From Tanypteryx hageni (taxonomy: Eukaryota > Arthropoda > Insecta > Odonata > Petaluridae): DNA of 64,000 nt. The notes beneath the pieces are model-generated. The model was not told the origin of the DNA, ran no database searches, and saw nothing but the letters and a program-made list of their open reading frames with translations. Shown one piece after another: positions 43,660 through 56,800 of the stretch (positions within the stretch are counted from its first letter, which is position 1; each line of letters starts with the position of its first letter). Both the position numbers and the translations under genes were made by a program. The stretch is taken from positions 191,305,144 to 191,369,143 of the forward strand of contig CM054112.1 in assembly GCA_028673005.1 (NCBI GenBank). Reading direction: 5' to 3'.

Positions 43660-46555
43660 CATGCTCGATAAAAAAGAAAACAAATAGAGAAAGAAGAAAA
43701 TTTTATTAAATTTTGTTTTTAACCTTCAATGAGATGGTGAAATCCTACAGTCGAAAAATGTGGAATAATTATACTCCGTAACATTCACGAAAAGGTTCAA
43801 ATTGACTTCGCCAATGGCGATTTGTTATTATATTTACTTCCTATGTATCTCCATCACATTTGCACAATTAAATGTACAACAAATCTAATAGAGAATTTAT
43901 AAAACATGTAGAAGTAAAATAAAATATATCTATGGAATGCTGTTTCAAATGAGAAAATGTGTGACTATGTTGACTCGCCAGTGCGAATCTTTAATGAAAA
44001 TGAAATATTTCATTCTATTAAATTATGCTATGCCTTTTCGGAGTGAGCATTTTCCAACACTTTAGGAGGCTTAAGCGATAGAATACATGCTAGAAATCCC
44101 TAGCCGCGATGTCCACAAATTTAGGTCAAATTTATTTTTCTTCGTATTTCATTAATAATTTTAATCCTGTGATTTATTTCTCAAAGCCAAACAATTTTTG
44201 ATCGTTATGGAATAAATTGAGCTTCCTCGAACTTTTTATTAATGAAAAACCGTCCGGAAAAACCATTCAAGGAAATTGAATTCCCTAAATTCGTATTTCG
44301 GGTGAAATTCTTATATCTAATCAGCTGATTGGAGCCAAGTGGCGATGAGATCTTTTTCTGATATCTGTTTAAAAAATGTCTTCTCCTTTATTACTCGAAA
44401 AAAAAATTCTCGTATTTGCTATGTCTTCGTAAACATGCAAATTGTGTCAAAATGGTGTCAGAACGCAGCAAAACGCGTTCACTCCTCAATAACGCCATTC
44501 CATCCTAGATCCTCACGTCAAACTTGTGTTCGCCCGCATAGCATAATATCCTTTTCAAACTTTCCAAAAGAACCGAGCCCAGAAGAATTTTTCAGACTCG
44601 TACAAGTTGACCCTGTTGAACATTCCACTCATATTTATGCTTAAAAGTATGGTCTCGCCCTCGGCAAATTCTAGCTCGTAATAACGCGTGACCTTGTGCA
44701 TAGGCCAATTTCTTCTCACGTGTCATCCCATTCATCCGGACGGGGCTGTCGCTACATTCATAAAAGAAGCTTAAAAAAAGAAGCGCCTTAAGGAATTCTT
44801 CCTTCGGTGTTTCGTTGGAATTTGAGGCAAACGCTGATCTCTCTTTTCTCCGTCTCCTCCATAAATTTCTCATACTTTCTCATCTTTTACCGGCTGCAAT
44901 CGGTCGGAAAGGGGATCTGAAGGACTTGCTTTGTGAATGCTCCCTTCCTCGTCGCGAGAGACCAAATCCCTTACGAACCCGCAGAGTTTATCCCGGTTTC
45001 AAGGTTAACGTAAATTGCCGTTTTCGTCAACTGCTTTATCGATTCCCTTAAAGGAGCTGCAGTTTTTAGCAAACCGAACGGATCTGCGAGAAAGAGAAAT
45101 GGATACTTTTCCGATTATTTAAACCCTGTAACAAAGAACAGATATTCGTGATGAATGTGCGTGGTGTTATTTAAAAAAATAATTTGGCGTAGCGTAGAAA
45201 ATTGCAGGTTTTATACAATATTAGTCACTAAATAAACATATTTATGTTTTCATTGTACAAATATATTTCCAACCATCGACTCGGTTTAAAATATCAATTT
45301 AGGTGTTTACTGCCGATTTGATTTTAGGCTATTTTTAACCCATTTTATGAATTAGCTGATACTAAAATGAAGGAAATTAATAAAAACTTATACTGTTTCA
45401 ATTTCTATGCAAATGTACACTAAAACTTATTTTTCAAAATTTACTTTAGGTGAAAACAAGTATCAGCTACAAACGATGACTCTTAAACTTCATGTACCCA
45501 AGAAGTGGCGTGGTTTTGATTCAAATCACTCGTATCGGTCGATGGTGAGCAGGTGGACAGCATTTTGAATGAGTAAACTTGGAAACTTTTTTTAAATGTT
45601 ACCGAATAAGGATTAACGAAAATCTCAAGAAAAAAGCTCTACGATTCACGATTATTTAGTGACTTTAAGCGATACATATGATGCTCATCAATTCATATTC
45701 CATGGCACAGTCATTACCTAGAACAGTTTTTGAAAAAATTAATCTATAAGAAAGCGGACTCCTTGTTCATAACCTAAGTCAACTTAAACTTGGGTTTACT
45801 TTTTCGCTTATCTGTTTTCAACGGAATGTACCCTTTGAGGATTCATGAGCGGGCATCAAAGGTGACTCAGATGAAATTATTGGAGAGATTCGACTGGGGC
45901 GAACAATAGAATGTTAATTAAAAGAGAATGAGAAACGCGAGAAGGAAAGCTCTCGTTGAAAACTAAATCATCAAAAATCAAGAAACCCGTGGATGGTTAG
46001 CGGATTAAAGACATTCGTTACCTTTAGCAAATTACGAGTTCGAGATAAATTCGAGGATCGAATGTCAGGCGTCGATTTATTGAAAAATTGTGCATTTTAT
46101 TTCGCCGCCTTGAAATATTCGATTCCATTTCCGAATTTCTACCTCTTTGATTTATTATGAAATATCGCCTTTTTTTAGTAATATTTTCAATGTTTCAGCT
46201 GTTTGAAAATACGAGAAAAACTCAATTAACTCATTCTGTCCAATGAAACAATTTTAAGAATCTATTATAATAGACATGCAAAACATAGCAGTGAACAAAT
46301 GCGCACTAATTAAATGCTGGAAACTGGTCGGCAACAAAGTTGTGCGTAAAAAAGGTTCCGTTTATGCAGTAGATGCAAAGTATTAGCTTTATCTAAAGAC
46401 TTTCGGAGATGTGTCAGTAAAAAAAACAGCCTCCATGCAAGTTGCCTTCTTCAAGAGTTGTAAACTTAATAGTCTTCATTACCGTAACAATGGAGGTACC
46501 CAAATTTTACCATCCGTTTTCATTAAGACGAGAATCTACAAAAACAGCCATTTAA
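43660..46555. other. Unrecognised non-coding stretch
   Basis: No coding similarity or repeats recognised. Open frames at 44339-45051 lack domains and have no counterpart elsewhere in the window; a real but unrecognised exon cannot be excluded. Confidence 0.35.
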
Positions 46556-46569
46556 GCTTTGTTTCGATC

Positions 46570-46870
46570 CTTAAAAAAATTCGCGTCGAGTAAAAAAAAG
46601 AAAAGGAACGGAGGAAAAAATGTAGGCGGGGAAGAGGAGCAAAAAAAAGCGGAAAGAGTCCCCTTTATTAATAAAGCAGAGAGTGGGGGAGGAGATAAAC
46701 TGGATAATAGCTCTCATCTTAAAGTGAGGCAGGGAAAGAAGTAGTATGCGCGTAAAAGATAATGCAATAGTGGTGGAGATACCATGAGGAGCATTAAGGT
46801 TACCCGAAGAAAGGTCGAAAGGGGGATAGCGAGTCGCGAAAAGGGATTAAAGAAGGAAAATAAGAGAGTT
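46570..46870. repeat. Purine-rich patch
   Basis: A/G-dominated sequence with AAAAAAAGAAAAGG and GGGGGAGGAGA runs; the lysine/glutamate-rich open frame there is compositional. 46871-48280 is AT-rich and holds nothing I recognise. Confidence 0.5.
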
Positions 46871-48303
46871 GGTGAAATTGCATTAGGAGCTCGTGTGCCC
46901 TGAATATCTACCATATACATCTATATGTATACATACAAACACAGAGAAATACATAAAAGCCTGTTTTTAAAAAATCATCACTAATATTAATCATTAAACA
47001 TCATCATTAAGTATTAATTTAAGCTGTGTGACGAGAAGAGATCTTCGTGAAGTTTTTTAATTCATCCGTTTTAATTTTCGCTAAAATTATAACTCGGAAC
47101 ATTTGAACCGCATCATAAAAACTCGATTACTGCGATTTTACTTTTCAGATAGAATTTCGGTTAAATTAAATTACCTATGTCCAAATGATGTTATAAGAAA
47201 ATAGGCTAATCAATGAGCTGTATGATCGAGTCATTAACCGCGTATTACCCACGAGAAATTAAAATATTAAAACTTAACGAAAACATGATAAATATTAATT
47301 CCATTTTTTCGCTATGCAAATTTAAGCGTCGATAGGAAAATACGCCGTTTGAAAATCTTTTTATCTCTGCTTGCCGATATTGCTGCAGCGAAGCGGAATG
47401 CGAGCTGATCATATATCGGGGTACGCTAATCTAAGTAAATTTGAAAATTAAAACTTTTACAAGGTCCTATTAATTTTTTTTAGCTCATACTATATATTTT
47501 TTCAGCCGAGCTGATATTAACATCTTGAAAATGCAAATATAATGAGGCATTACTGCCAAATATTTCAATTATATTATCACATTCTCACAAAAAGTTTCTC
47601 TAAGTATTTATTTTACTGATAAAGTGTATAATGTGACTGTTTGCTATTAAAAATCGCTTTTAATTGTTTGCTTAAATTTGTGCTTATACACAAAAAATTC
47701 AAGAATTCTTGGGTCAAAAATTACTACCTACGTAAATTTTGCATAGCATCTTCGCAGGTTTTTCTCTTTCCATTCGTAACATGAATGCGCATATCGCGCT
47801 TAATAGAAAAGCTCATTTTTACATTGAGGGTGCTTTCAGGATGCCTATACTATAACCACATCCTGAAAATTGTTTCAAACAATACTACTTATAAATTTAT
47901 TTTTCAATTTTTCATAAAAACTGTCAACAACGTCCTGTCGGGAAATTAAGATATGCAGTCATTCACTGATGAATTTATCAATTTGTGTCAGTACTTATAT
48001 TTTTGAATCTATTTATTTTTTATTCCTTCACCTGCCTAAAAATTGTTCATATTAGCGCAGTTTGAAATCGACTCACGTCGGTCTGCGGCTAACGCTGACC
48101 TAATCCTGACGGGTCAGTGACGAAGAAGGAACGACGGAGATGGCACGAATGTTATTGACCGAAAAGACTCGAGCGACGGGCATTAAGCCTTAGAGAAATT
48201 TTGAATGGGAAAGCCAAATAACCCCGGCGATTGGGAGAAAAGGAGGTGGTGGTGGACAAAGATTTGGGAGACCTTGAGACAGAGGTCGGGGGTGAGGGGT
48301 CTA

Positions 48304-48880
48304 GGACATCTCGCCTCAGCCTACTTGCCGCGAGACAACTCGCCACGACCAGCTCGCCGCAGAGACATCTCGCCGCAGACCCATCTCGCCGCAGGCCCAT
48401 CTCGCCTCAGACTCAACTTGCCGATAAAACCCGAATAACTCAATCAAATACGCAGATATAAACTTCAAATTTGGCAGAATCTATTCAGATATAAAAATGC
48501 TGTGTTGTAGGAAAATTTACGACAAACGCCCAGGGTTCGATTCCAGGGGATGGTTTGCATTCCTCATAAGATAACACGTAAAAATCGACCTTTTGACATA
48601 CATGCTTTTCTTCTTCTGGAGATAATAATATAAATCGTTCCTACTCTCTTTGATTAACTAAGGAAGAGCTGGAACGTGGACTGCAACCCTTTTTTCGTTA
48701 AAATTTTAAAATATTGTTAACTCCTCAAGCCCGGACGACGTTTATTTAAATCCCACCCTAGATGCCGAAAGAGATTTTTTTTTAATTGGCGATTCAGGCG
48801 CGGAAATTGCAAGAGATGTCTCTGCGGAGAGCTGGTAGTTGCGAGTTGTCTCGCGGCGAGTCGGCTGCGGCGAGATGTCC
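48304..48880. repeat. Inverted minisatellite: 68-bp arms of CTCGCCGC units
   Basis: 48304-48371 and the reverse complement of 48813-48880 match at 62 of 68 positions with no gap. The arms are built of 16-17-base units around CATCTCGCCGCAG. The left side continues the unit array to about 48420. The 441-base spacer contains a GGTTCGATTCC B-box-like block (about 48535) and text resembling 16790-17010. Such a structure fits a non-autonomous foldback-like element, but no target duplication was found. Apparent open frames across the arms are arginine/proline-rich artefacts. Confidence 0.7.
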
Positions 48881-48899
48881 CATTCTGGGGGTGAGGCGG

Positions 48900-49620
48900 T
48901 GGTGGGGAGAGGAACCCGAAGAGTAAAGGCGCGGAATGGTCGGATCTTGGTTTCTAGAAGCGCCGAGAAAATAATGCGCAGAAGATGACGGGAGAATAGG
49001 AAATTAACGATGGGATTCACTCCTTGGTTCCGTTTTTGGGCAATCCATTTGTGCCGCCGAGGAACCAGAGAGAGGAACAATTTCCTCCACGAAAAACCTT
49101 ATAATTGAGTCTTTGGGAGGAGAAGGAAATTATTCTTACAAACAACTCCGCGCCATCCGTTTCCTCCGACTTTCGACCAAAAATAGCCTATCGTCTTCTG
49201 AAAAGTCGGGAAGTGGTTCTAATGGCTTCATCGATATAAAAAATAAATATAGATTGAATTGAAAGCAAAAAATATATATTTCCTCTTGAAAGGTTGACTG
49301 AGGGCGTGGAATAGTGAGACAACTTTCCCACCTTCTCGTAACGCAGTGGAATCGTACAAACGAATCGTCATCATCATAGATCAGTGATTATTATAGGTTC
49401 AGATATTACAAATATGATGAATATGAAATGTTATTGTTCTTTTTGCACCCTTTACGCATATTTATTTTTACTGCCAACAATATTTCTACAGAGGCTTTAC
49501 AGCGGAAAAGCAATACATTGTGATTTAATGCAGTTAAAAATAAAGAAAGAACGGCGAATTTGCAACTTTTCGTCTTTATTCCTCTAGTTGATTAAGAGAA
49601 TATAAAGATTTGTCGAACCT
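48900..49620. other. Non-coding spacer
   Basis: Nothing recognised; short open frames only. Confidence 0.35.
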
Positions 49621-49625
49621 TTTGT

Positions 49626-50143
49626 CGGTATTACTACAGCGTGCGGTCAACCGAGACATTTACACTACAGCGTGCGGTCTACCTGGGATATTTACACTAT
49701 AGCTTGCGGCCAATCTGGGATATTTACACTGCGGGCAGGCCGTTAAAAATAAAATTTTTATAATGGTATCCCTTCTTTTTTATTTGAATGGAGACGCCTC
49801 TGAACACAGTGAACGTGAGGAGGAATGAAAAACAGCTTCACCAACTTACCCAACCCGGTGGGGTCGAGTAAAATTTTCGGTATACTCCACATAGGGGCGT
49901 ACCAATAGCGAAATTTCTCAACACAATCACACAAAGCAGCGTGTTAAAAGTAAAACAAAAAAATCTGTTGAGCGGGGGAGGAGGGGGGGAGGGAGGAGTT
50001 AGGATTCTATGCCCCTGCCCTAGTGTACTCCTTACATTTTTTAAAATCTAGTCACCTTATATTTAACTGAAGTAAGTATGGATTTAGTTTATTGGCATTC
50101 TTCTTCTTATGAGCTCGGTAGACCGCACGCTATATTAGCACCG
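49626..50143. mobile_element. MITE-like element with repeats inside one terminus
   Basis: The left end CGGTATTACTACAGCGTGCG and the inverted right end CGGTGCTAATATAGCGTGCG continue together through GGTC.ACCGAG, giving about 30 bases of terminal repeat. Inside the left end a 31-32-base unit (ACTACAGCGTGCGGTC...) is repeated just over three times (starts at 49633, 49664, 49696 and 49728). A GGGGGAGGAGG run lies at 49974-49996. No coding sequence and no certain target duplication; superfamily unknown. Confidence 0.6.
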
Positions 50144-50144
50144 A

Positions 50145-51055
50145 TTTGTCTTTTTGAGAGGACAAGATTCCTATATACATAGTACTGTACAGATAAGCCT
50201 TATTTCGGCACTTTTTATCTATGATACGCAGCCATCTCCGTTAATATATTTTATTTATGTGACCTATTTCCAAAAGAAAAACTCCAAACGAAAACAGCAA
50301 TAGGATTGCCGAGAAACAAACTCGGAAGTTTTATAGGACAACGGCTGGAGATTTGAAAGAGAGACAGACTAATGGAGAACTTCGCAACTTAGGTTTTGAG
50401 TAGGTGAGACTACTAACTTTTTCACCAACATACAAATAGAAAACAGTTCCACTAAGGAGGGACAGTACCGAATATTCGAATTTAATCCTTAGAAAATATT
50501 CAACTTTAAATTACATTTAAGAGGACACTTTTTGTTGAACAAAAATTAACTCCTTGGATATTAATAAACTTAAAATGGTGTTCTTAAGTGAGGATTGTGT
50601 TCAGTGAAGTTTCTCGACTTTAGTTTAAAATTAAATTCGACCAAACACACACAGAGAATAAAAATAAATTAACACTTTCTTTTTTACATATTAGTCATCG
50701 GCACACGTGATGTTTATATTGTGGAGTATTTAAGGCCATTTTATTCAAAGAACTTAACGCCTAAAAATATTACTGCCAATCATAAAAACTTGACAAATTC
50801 ATCATAACTCACAATAGGATCGAAAAGGAAATCTTTGGTGTCTTATTATAGGATATTTAATCCAGAATGATGAATGCCTATATTTAACTCTTTATGTCTT
50901 CAATTTCCTCTCTCGTCAAAATTTATCTTTCCTCGAACTTGATATATGTCCTTTTTGTTGGGATTCAATCCTTTCAAATCGTTCTGCGCATGACCGTCAA
51001 GGGCCTTTAAACCGCGATACGACAAATTGCGACGCAATTAACAAGCTTCACGATT
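50145..51055. other. AT-rich non-coding spacer
   Basis: Nothing recognised. Confidence 0.4.
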
Positions 51056-51074
51056 AAGTAGTCTAGAGCAGGTG

Positions 51075-51600
51075 GAGTCTTTCCGGAGGGAAATCCCACT
51101 TTCCCCCCCTCCCCATTCACCTCTTTCGGCCCGCTCACTCCTCCTTTGCATCGCATCCTCCCTCTTACCACCGGTTCATCCATCTCATATGGCCACAAGT
51201 CAAGTTAATTAAACAGCGCGTGATCGATTGCCAGGTGGGTCCCCCAATTCGTTAACGAAGCGTGTAGCTTGACTCCTTTCTCGGGAATCCTCTCCTTCCA
51301 CGCCTCCGTCGCTTCCTCCTCCTCTCTCCCACCACTCCCGGCCGTGTGAGTGTACGACAACTCCTGTTTCATCCTCTCCCTCTCCCAAAATGCTGTTACT
51401 AAGCCGATCTCTTCTTCGCCTCTCATTCCCTCCTTGATCGTCAATTCTCTTTCCCCCAATCTCGCGCTCTCTCTCTCTACTTCTTCTCCTCCTCGCCTAT
51501 TTTGTTCTTTCTTCTTTCTACTTCTCTGTCTCCTATCCTTCCTCTTTCTTCCCATTTGCTTCTTCTACTAACCTCTCTTTCTTAACTCAGTTAACTGCTT
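51075..51600. repeat. CT-rich low-complexity region
   Basis: Pyrimidine-rich plus strand with CTCTCTCTC and TCCTCCTC runs. The opposing open frames (arginine/glutamate-rich and serine/proline-rich) are expected from composition. 51700-52250 is T-rich and similarly uninformative. Confidence 0.6.
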
Positions 51601-52514
51601 ACTTCCACATGTTATCCTTTATACTCTTCAAAGCCCTTATTTCTTGCATCCTACTCACCTCTTATTGCTCTATTCTACGTAATGCCACTTCGGCGATTTT
51701 GTAATATTTATTTCGTGTTTTGTTTATATATTTTTATTTAGTTTTCTTACTTTATGTTTTAATTCTATATTGTTATAATTTATTTATTTTATATGTTTAT
51801 TTTGTTTTAGTTTAATCATTATTATTATATTATTATTTTCAGATTAATTATAACAAGTTTAACCTGGTTTTGTAGAATAACATGCTATTATTATATCGTT
51901 TTATTATTTTTATTGTTTGTTTTTATTTCTTTTTTCTTCCATATTCAATTCTTCCCACACTCATTTACCTTCCTGTCCTCCACTGCCTTCTTTCCCTACA
52001 TCCCATTACCTCGACATTATTCTATTTTCTTCTTTGTCCCCTTCCTCCTCTACCCGCGCTCTTTGTATGTCGCTCAACAAATTCGATTCATTCCCCATGC
52101 GAATACAGAGCCATTTACAGAAAAGCATCCGAGGAGCGAATGAGAGGTGGCGTCGGATTCATTCCTCCTCGCTTTCGCTTGCTAAAGAAAGAGAAGACGT
52201 CGGATAGGAAAAAAAATATTTCGAATTTTGACGCGACCTGCTAGAGGGTCGTTATTTTTATTCGAGGGGTCGAAATTTGAGAGTTTTTGCCGAACTGCGA
52301 ATTTTTGATCGATCGCCCTGATCTCTCGCCTTCTTCCTCCGCTTCCTTTTCGACGTTTAATATGTACATACTTCGATACCAGTTACTGCAGCACACCTAG
52401 AGACGCGCTGAAGACGTTTCCTTAAACATAAGGATATGTCGTCCAATGTGTTTCAAAGCAGAAATACACAAGTTAACTGTCTTTCTAGAGTCGAAAGTAC
52501 GACCGGTCTTCATG

Positions 52515-52665
52515 AGTAGGGATAGTCGATTCCGATTCGATTCATTGATGAGTCGATTTATTCGTTCGTTAATCGAATAAGTTAAATCGATTCACTTGTT
52601 ACGATTAATCTCATGAATCGAGTCAAATTATTCAACTCGGATGATTCGATTTATAGTTTTTCCGA
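52515..52665. repeat. TCGATT/AATCGA-rich block
   Basis: GATTCGATT, AATCGA and TCGATT hexamers recur about every 10-25 bases in both orientations. This is typical of subterminal repeats of some hAT elements, but no ends could be set. Confidence 0.4.
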
Positions 52666-52694
52666 ATAATAATTAGCCAACATTTTATAACATC

Positions 52695-53110
52695 ATCATC
52701 ATCATAGGGAGCCTTTCCTCAGACAGGTCCGTAGTTAGATATTATCGGTTAAACCTGGTTCTCCACATATTCCCGTTTCTCCGCAATCTTCTTCATTAAT
52801 TTATATATCTCTTTGCTCTTAAATTTATCTAGGATCTGAAACCGTTTCCTTTCTCTTCCTATTTTTCCTCCCAACAAGTCTTTAATCGTGCTTTTTCTCC
52901 TCATGTAATGTCTGATCCAGTTCGTGTTCCCATTTCTTGTAGTCTATAATCGATCGCTTTTCTCCAATCTTCCTTAATATTTTTTCGTTTTTCATTCTAT
53001 TCAATTTTTAGCATTCTTCTCCATTCACCATTTTATATTATTTTTCCTGAATTTCCATATTACTGCTCCTAACAAAGCCATACCCCATACATATCATTTT
53101 ACCATCCCAT
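52695..53110 (-). pseudogene. RTE-like LINE 3' relic, copy 5
   Basis: On the minus strand the remnants NWIRHYMRRKSTIKDLL and KIGRERKRFQILDKFK match the C-terminus of LINE 1. The 3' end shows the same hairpin position (stem CTGTC with GAAAG, loop TGAG) and an (ATG)n tail at 52690-52706. Several frameshifts and substitutions mark it as old. Confidence 0.75.
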
Positions 53111-53126
53111 TTTATAATTCCAAACA

Positions 53127-53215
53127 AGCAAGGACGGATTTATCGGTGGGAGTTACAGGCGACGACCCGGGATCCATGCATTATAGGAAGCCCCAAAAAG
53201 GATATAAAAATTCTT
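53127..53215. repeat. Possible DNA-transposon end fragment
   Basis: AGGACGGATTTATCGG and CGACCCGGGATCC resemble the relic at 26940-26970. Weak evidence. 53225-53695 holds nothing recognised. Confidence 0.25.
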
Positions 53216-53697
53216 TTTGAAATTTAATAAAAAATAATAATTTCCCATTAAAACACAAACTATATTGTGAGATTTCAACTTTTGGAACATTTAAAACATT
53301 TTTTTGGGAGAAAACGAAGAAAGTATTAAGCATTAGTGATAAAGATGTAAGGGATCCAGAATATGAGTATCGCCCAGGTCTTCCAAACGTTAAAATGAGC
53401 TATCTTTAATTCCACATATTGCGAGTTCAACCATAGATAGTTAAACAAAAGTAGTTGTATTTTAATACTCTGTTCGATCCGGATACATGTGAAAGATTTA
53501 AGTCCACGAAGACGAACGCTTCAATTTAACTTGGAATCGCTGCTTAGTTAAATTTATGAAAAAGGATTGACTTCAGTTTCAAGTTATTCCGAAATTTGAA
53601 AATATTTTAATGATTAATTCATCGCATGAATAAAACTCACAAAAATGGTAGCGCTAGCAAGCTTTCAGCCCGTTTACAGAACTCATCTGTTCGTCAT

Positions 53698-53848
53698 TTA
53701 CATCTACATCTACATATTACCCTGCAAGTCACCTTGACGGTGGATGGCAGGGGGTGCCGCGCACCAAGTTCCTAACCAATTATTATTCACTTATCTATTG
53801 TGGTCACGTTTAATTGCTTTGCCTACCGTTCCACGGCCCGTAGTGCAG
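53698..53848. repeat. Repeat Q, left part, split by the hAT element
   Basis: 'CATCTACATCTACATATTAC' followed by CCTGCAAGTCACCTTGACGG looks like a dispersed-repeat end. The sequence resumes after the hAT element at 59528 (CGACTCTACAGGTGGGG). That the two sides belong together follows from the flanking duplication. Confidence 0.5.
53841..53848. repeat. hAT target duplication, left (TAGTGCAG)
   Basis: Matches TTGTGCAG at 59520-59527 at seven of eight positions, directly outside the terminal repeats. Confidence 0.75.
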
Positions 53849-56800
53849 CAGGGCATCGAACCGGAACCGAACCGAAAACCGAAACCGAAAAAAACTGTTA
53901 TTTTTGCTGGAGTGAAACCGAACCCAAACAGAAAATAATATTTTCCTGAACCCGAACCGAAACCGAAAAACGTTATTTATTTCGTTCCATATTTTTCGGT
54001 TCGCACAAAAAGTGGGAGCGAAAGAAGTGTTTTTCCATTTGCTTTAATTTTGAGTCTTTCTGAAAGACTCACGTTTCAAAACCGAATAAGAAAAGGGATG
54101 GGTTTTCTTGAGAACACATTTTCCTCAGCCTTGGGAAAGATGTGCCTTTGTGATAACATCTGTCGGCTCAACGGTGGGATTTTCCAAGGGCATCTCAATA
54201 CATAGAGAGAGGGTGTACAGTACATCCTGCTGAGATTACCTGTTCAGTGAGGGTATATAGTAGAAAGGATCTTAGGCGGTACTTTGAAAACAGCCTCTAA
54301 TTATGTTTCTACCCCCCCCCCCCCCTGAGCATACCCCGTAGAGTGTGTTCCGTGCAAAAATATTTCCAGATTCTTAACTTGGATTTTCCTTCAAGTTGGA
54401 AGTTATTGTCCCCATAAACTTTCACTTACTCTCCATATCCACTAAACCCTTGTGTTCTGGTAGTCATTCCATGGTCATTCTCTGCAACTTATCCAGGAAG
54501 GATCGCTCCGTAGTCGTGGTTTTGAGATATTCTTATTTCAGTTATCCATCCTTAAAGGTTAGTAAATTGCTTTTTATTTTATAGAATATATCTTAAAACG
54601 AGCACACATATTCGTATTCGTTGCTTAAAATTGAGGAGAAATTAAATATGAATGCGAATTTGTTATTTTTAGTGAAGTATTTCGCCGACTACAGAAACCC
54701 ACATTAGAGACTCCGCCTGAAGAAAGTTCATGACGGGTCGAATAAGCAAGTCTTATTTTCTTTTTGTTTGCATGCTTGATTTCAAGAGGAATTTTGTATA
54801 GCAATGTAAATTTGGTTTTGTCTCTATGCATTAGTCCTGACATGCAGACTTATTTATTTATTATTTTAATATGACTAGCAGTTTGACGCGATATGTTCAT
54901 GGCCATAAACATAGGAGGTTGTAGATTAATTTTCTTAAAATGGAAATTAATTTCGGAATCGTGTTTCTTCAGCGATGAGGTTTTAATATAAGTTTTCTTA
55001 ATTTAATTACCGGTATAGTTGGATGTTACTGGTGTCTTCATTCTCCTACTTAATATGTTTACATTTCAAAAAGCAATTTTTTCTAATCGCTATAATCGTT
55101 TTCGAGGATTTACGTGGAGGACGGAATGATTAGTAAGTGGAGTGCATGTTAGAATGAGGATAAAGCGGAATGAGAAAGGGGATATTATATACTATTCAAC
55201 TCAAGGCTCGTTCATAATAAACGTAGTTGTTGTATTCCAAATGCACTGAGTTTCTCCTTTTCTTGTTTGATATCTATTTCGGTTGATTCCAGTTAAATTT
55301 TATCGGACAGCTTCTTTTTTAGACGCGTCTCATCCCCTGCTACCCACTACACTGGTGATTTGCTAGATATAATGTAGACGTAGGTTTTTATGAGCATAAA
55401 ATCGCAAGTACGCGTCCATAATGACGATAACGGAAATTGATTTTAGCATATTTATTTGTATGGATGCATTTAATTTTCTATATAATTAAACATGCACCGT
55501 TTTAGATCATGCCTTCTTGCTCAATAATTTTAATCCATACCATTTATACGAACCTTTGTATACACATTAGTTGCCTGTTGTAGCTACGCTTACGATTAAT
55601 TTTCCTCTTTCTAACCACAAAAATATAATGGAATTTAGAAAGACAAGGAATACTATTATTACATTACAGGGGCACTATTTTTAAGATCGTTACATTAAAA
55701 AACTTCTCGTACATTTTATCTACTGACCTATCACTGTGCCATATTTCAGATCTGTAGCCCTTCCAAAATGTAAATAGCATACCCATTTCCATTCTTTTCT
55801 GCCGAAGGTTTCAATCACATATTGGGGTGAGAAACATCCCAATGAAAAATATTGTTGTTCTAACCAATAAAATGATATCTTGTCAAATTTCAGATCTGTA
55901 TCCTATATGTAAGTGTCCTCATTTCCATGCTATTATTCTGGGTTATTGAATTGGAACAATGGGGTGTAAAAGAATACTAAAAAATTAAAATATTTGCAAA
56001 ATTCGAATTTTTCCGTTAAATCTACTCAACGACCTATCATCATGCCAAATTTCAGATCTGTAACTCATCTGAAAGTGTTTTAAAAAGGTGTGCCAACTAG
56101 ATAAACGGAAAATTGAGAATTATTATATAAGGATTCCTTTCTCTCTCTGAAAGTGATATATAAAGACTTTCCTTTCTTATATTTTCGCAAGTTTTAAGGT
56201 GTTTCTCTACAGTGGGATTTTGTTTCCAATGCTAAATGATATTTATAGTTTTATATCCCACAAAATTTTTAATTTTAATTTTTAATTTTGAATCTTAAAG
56301 TAATGTAATATATAACTTTATTTTTCCTCTTTCATTTTTATCTACGTTTTTCTATCTTTTTAATGAATTATATAAGCATATCATAACAAAGGGTTGCGAG
56401 TAATAAGGGACTTTTTCGCCCCGAATAAAATCGTTCTTAAGTCTGTCTTTATCTCTTTCTCTTCACCGCCCTTTTATCTCAAGACTCTCCCTACTTCTCT
56501 TCTTTACAATCTCTTTCCCGGATGCATTCCTACCAGTTACTTGTATTAATTCCTTCCTATACATCGATAATTTATTTCTTCCTACCTCATCTCCTATTCC
56601 CATATCTTTCTCTCTCTCTCGCTTAGATTTCCTTTTTTAACTCCTTCCTCTTGAATCTTAGTCGTTCCTTTTCGACAAACTACAAATGAATATGATATTC
56701 ACTGAAGTAAATGAGGTAAATACATTAATAGGAAGGCTTTTGAATTTTATTAAAGACGTTCTACGTTCGAAGCTTGTAATTCACTTTGTTCAATTTATAT

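Noticed and set aside
44339..45051. Overlapping open frames as a host gene
   Set aside because: No domain similarity and no convincing start or splice signals; left as unrecognised sequence.
49633..49740. CRISPR-like array
   Set aside because: Units are directly adjacent with no spacers, the DNA is clearly eukaryotic, and the repeats lie inside a MITE end.
51205..51571. Opposed arginine/glutamate-rich and serine-rich frames as possible genes
   Set aside because: Same compositional explanation as at 9.6 kb; no domain or start context.
53857..53995. Telomere-like AACCG repeats suggesting an interstitial telomere
   Set aside because: Similar repeats occur, inverted, just inside the other end of the same hAT element, so they are subterminal transposon repeats.
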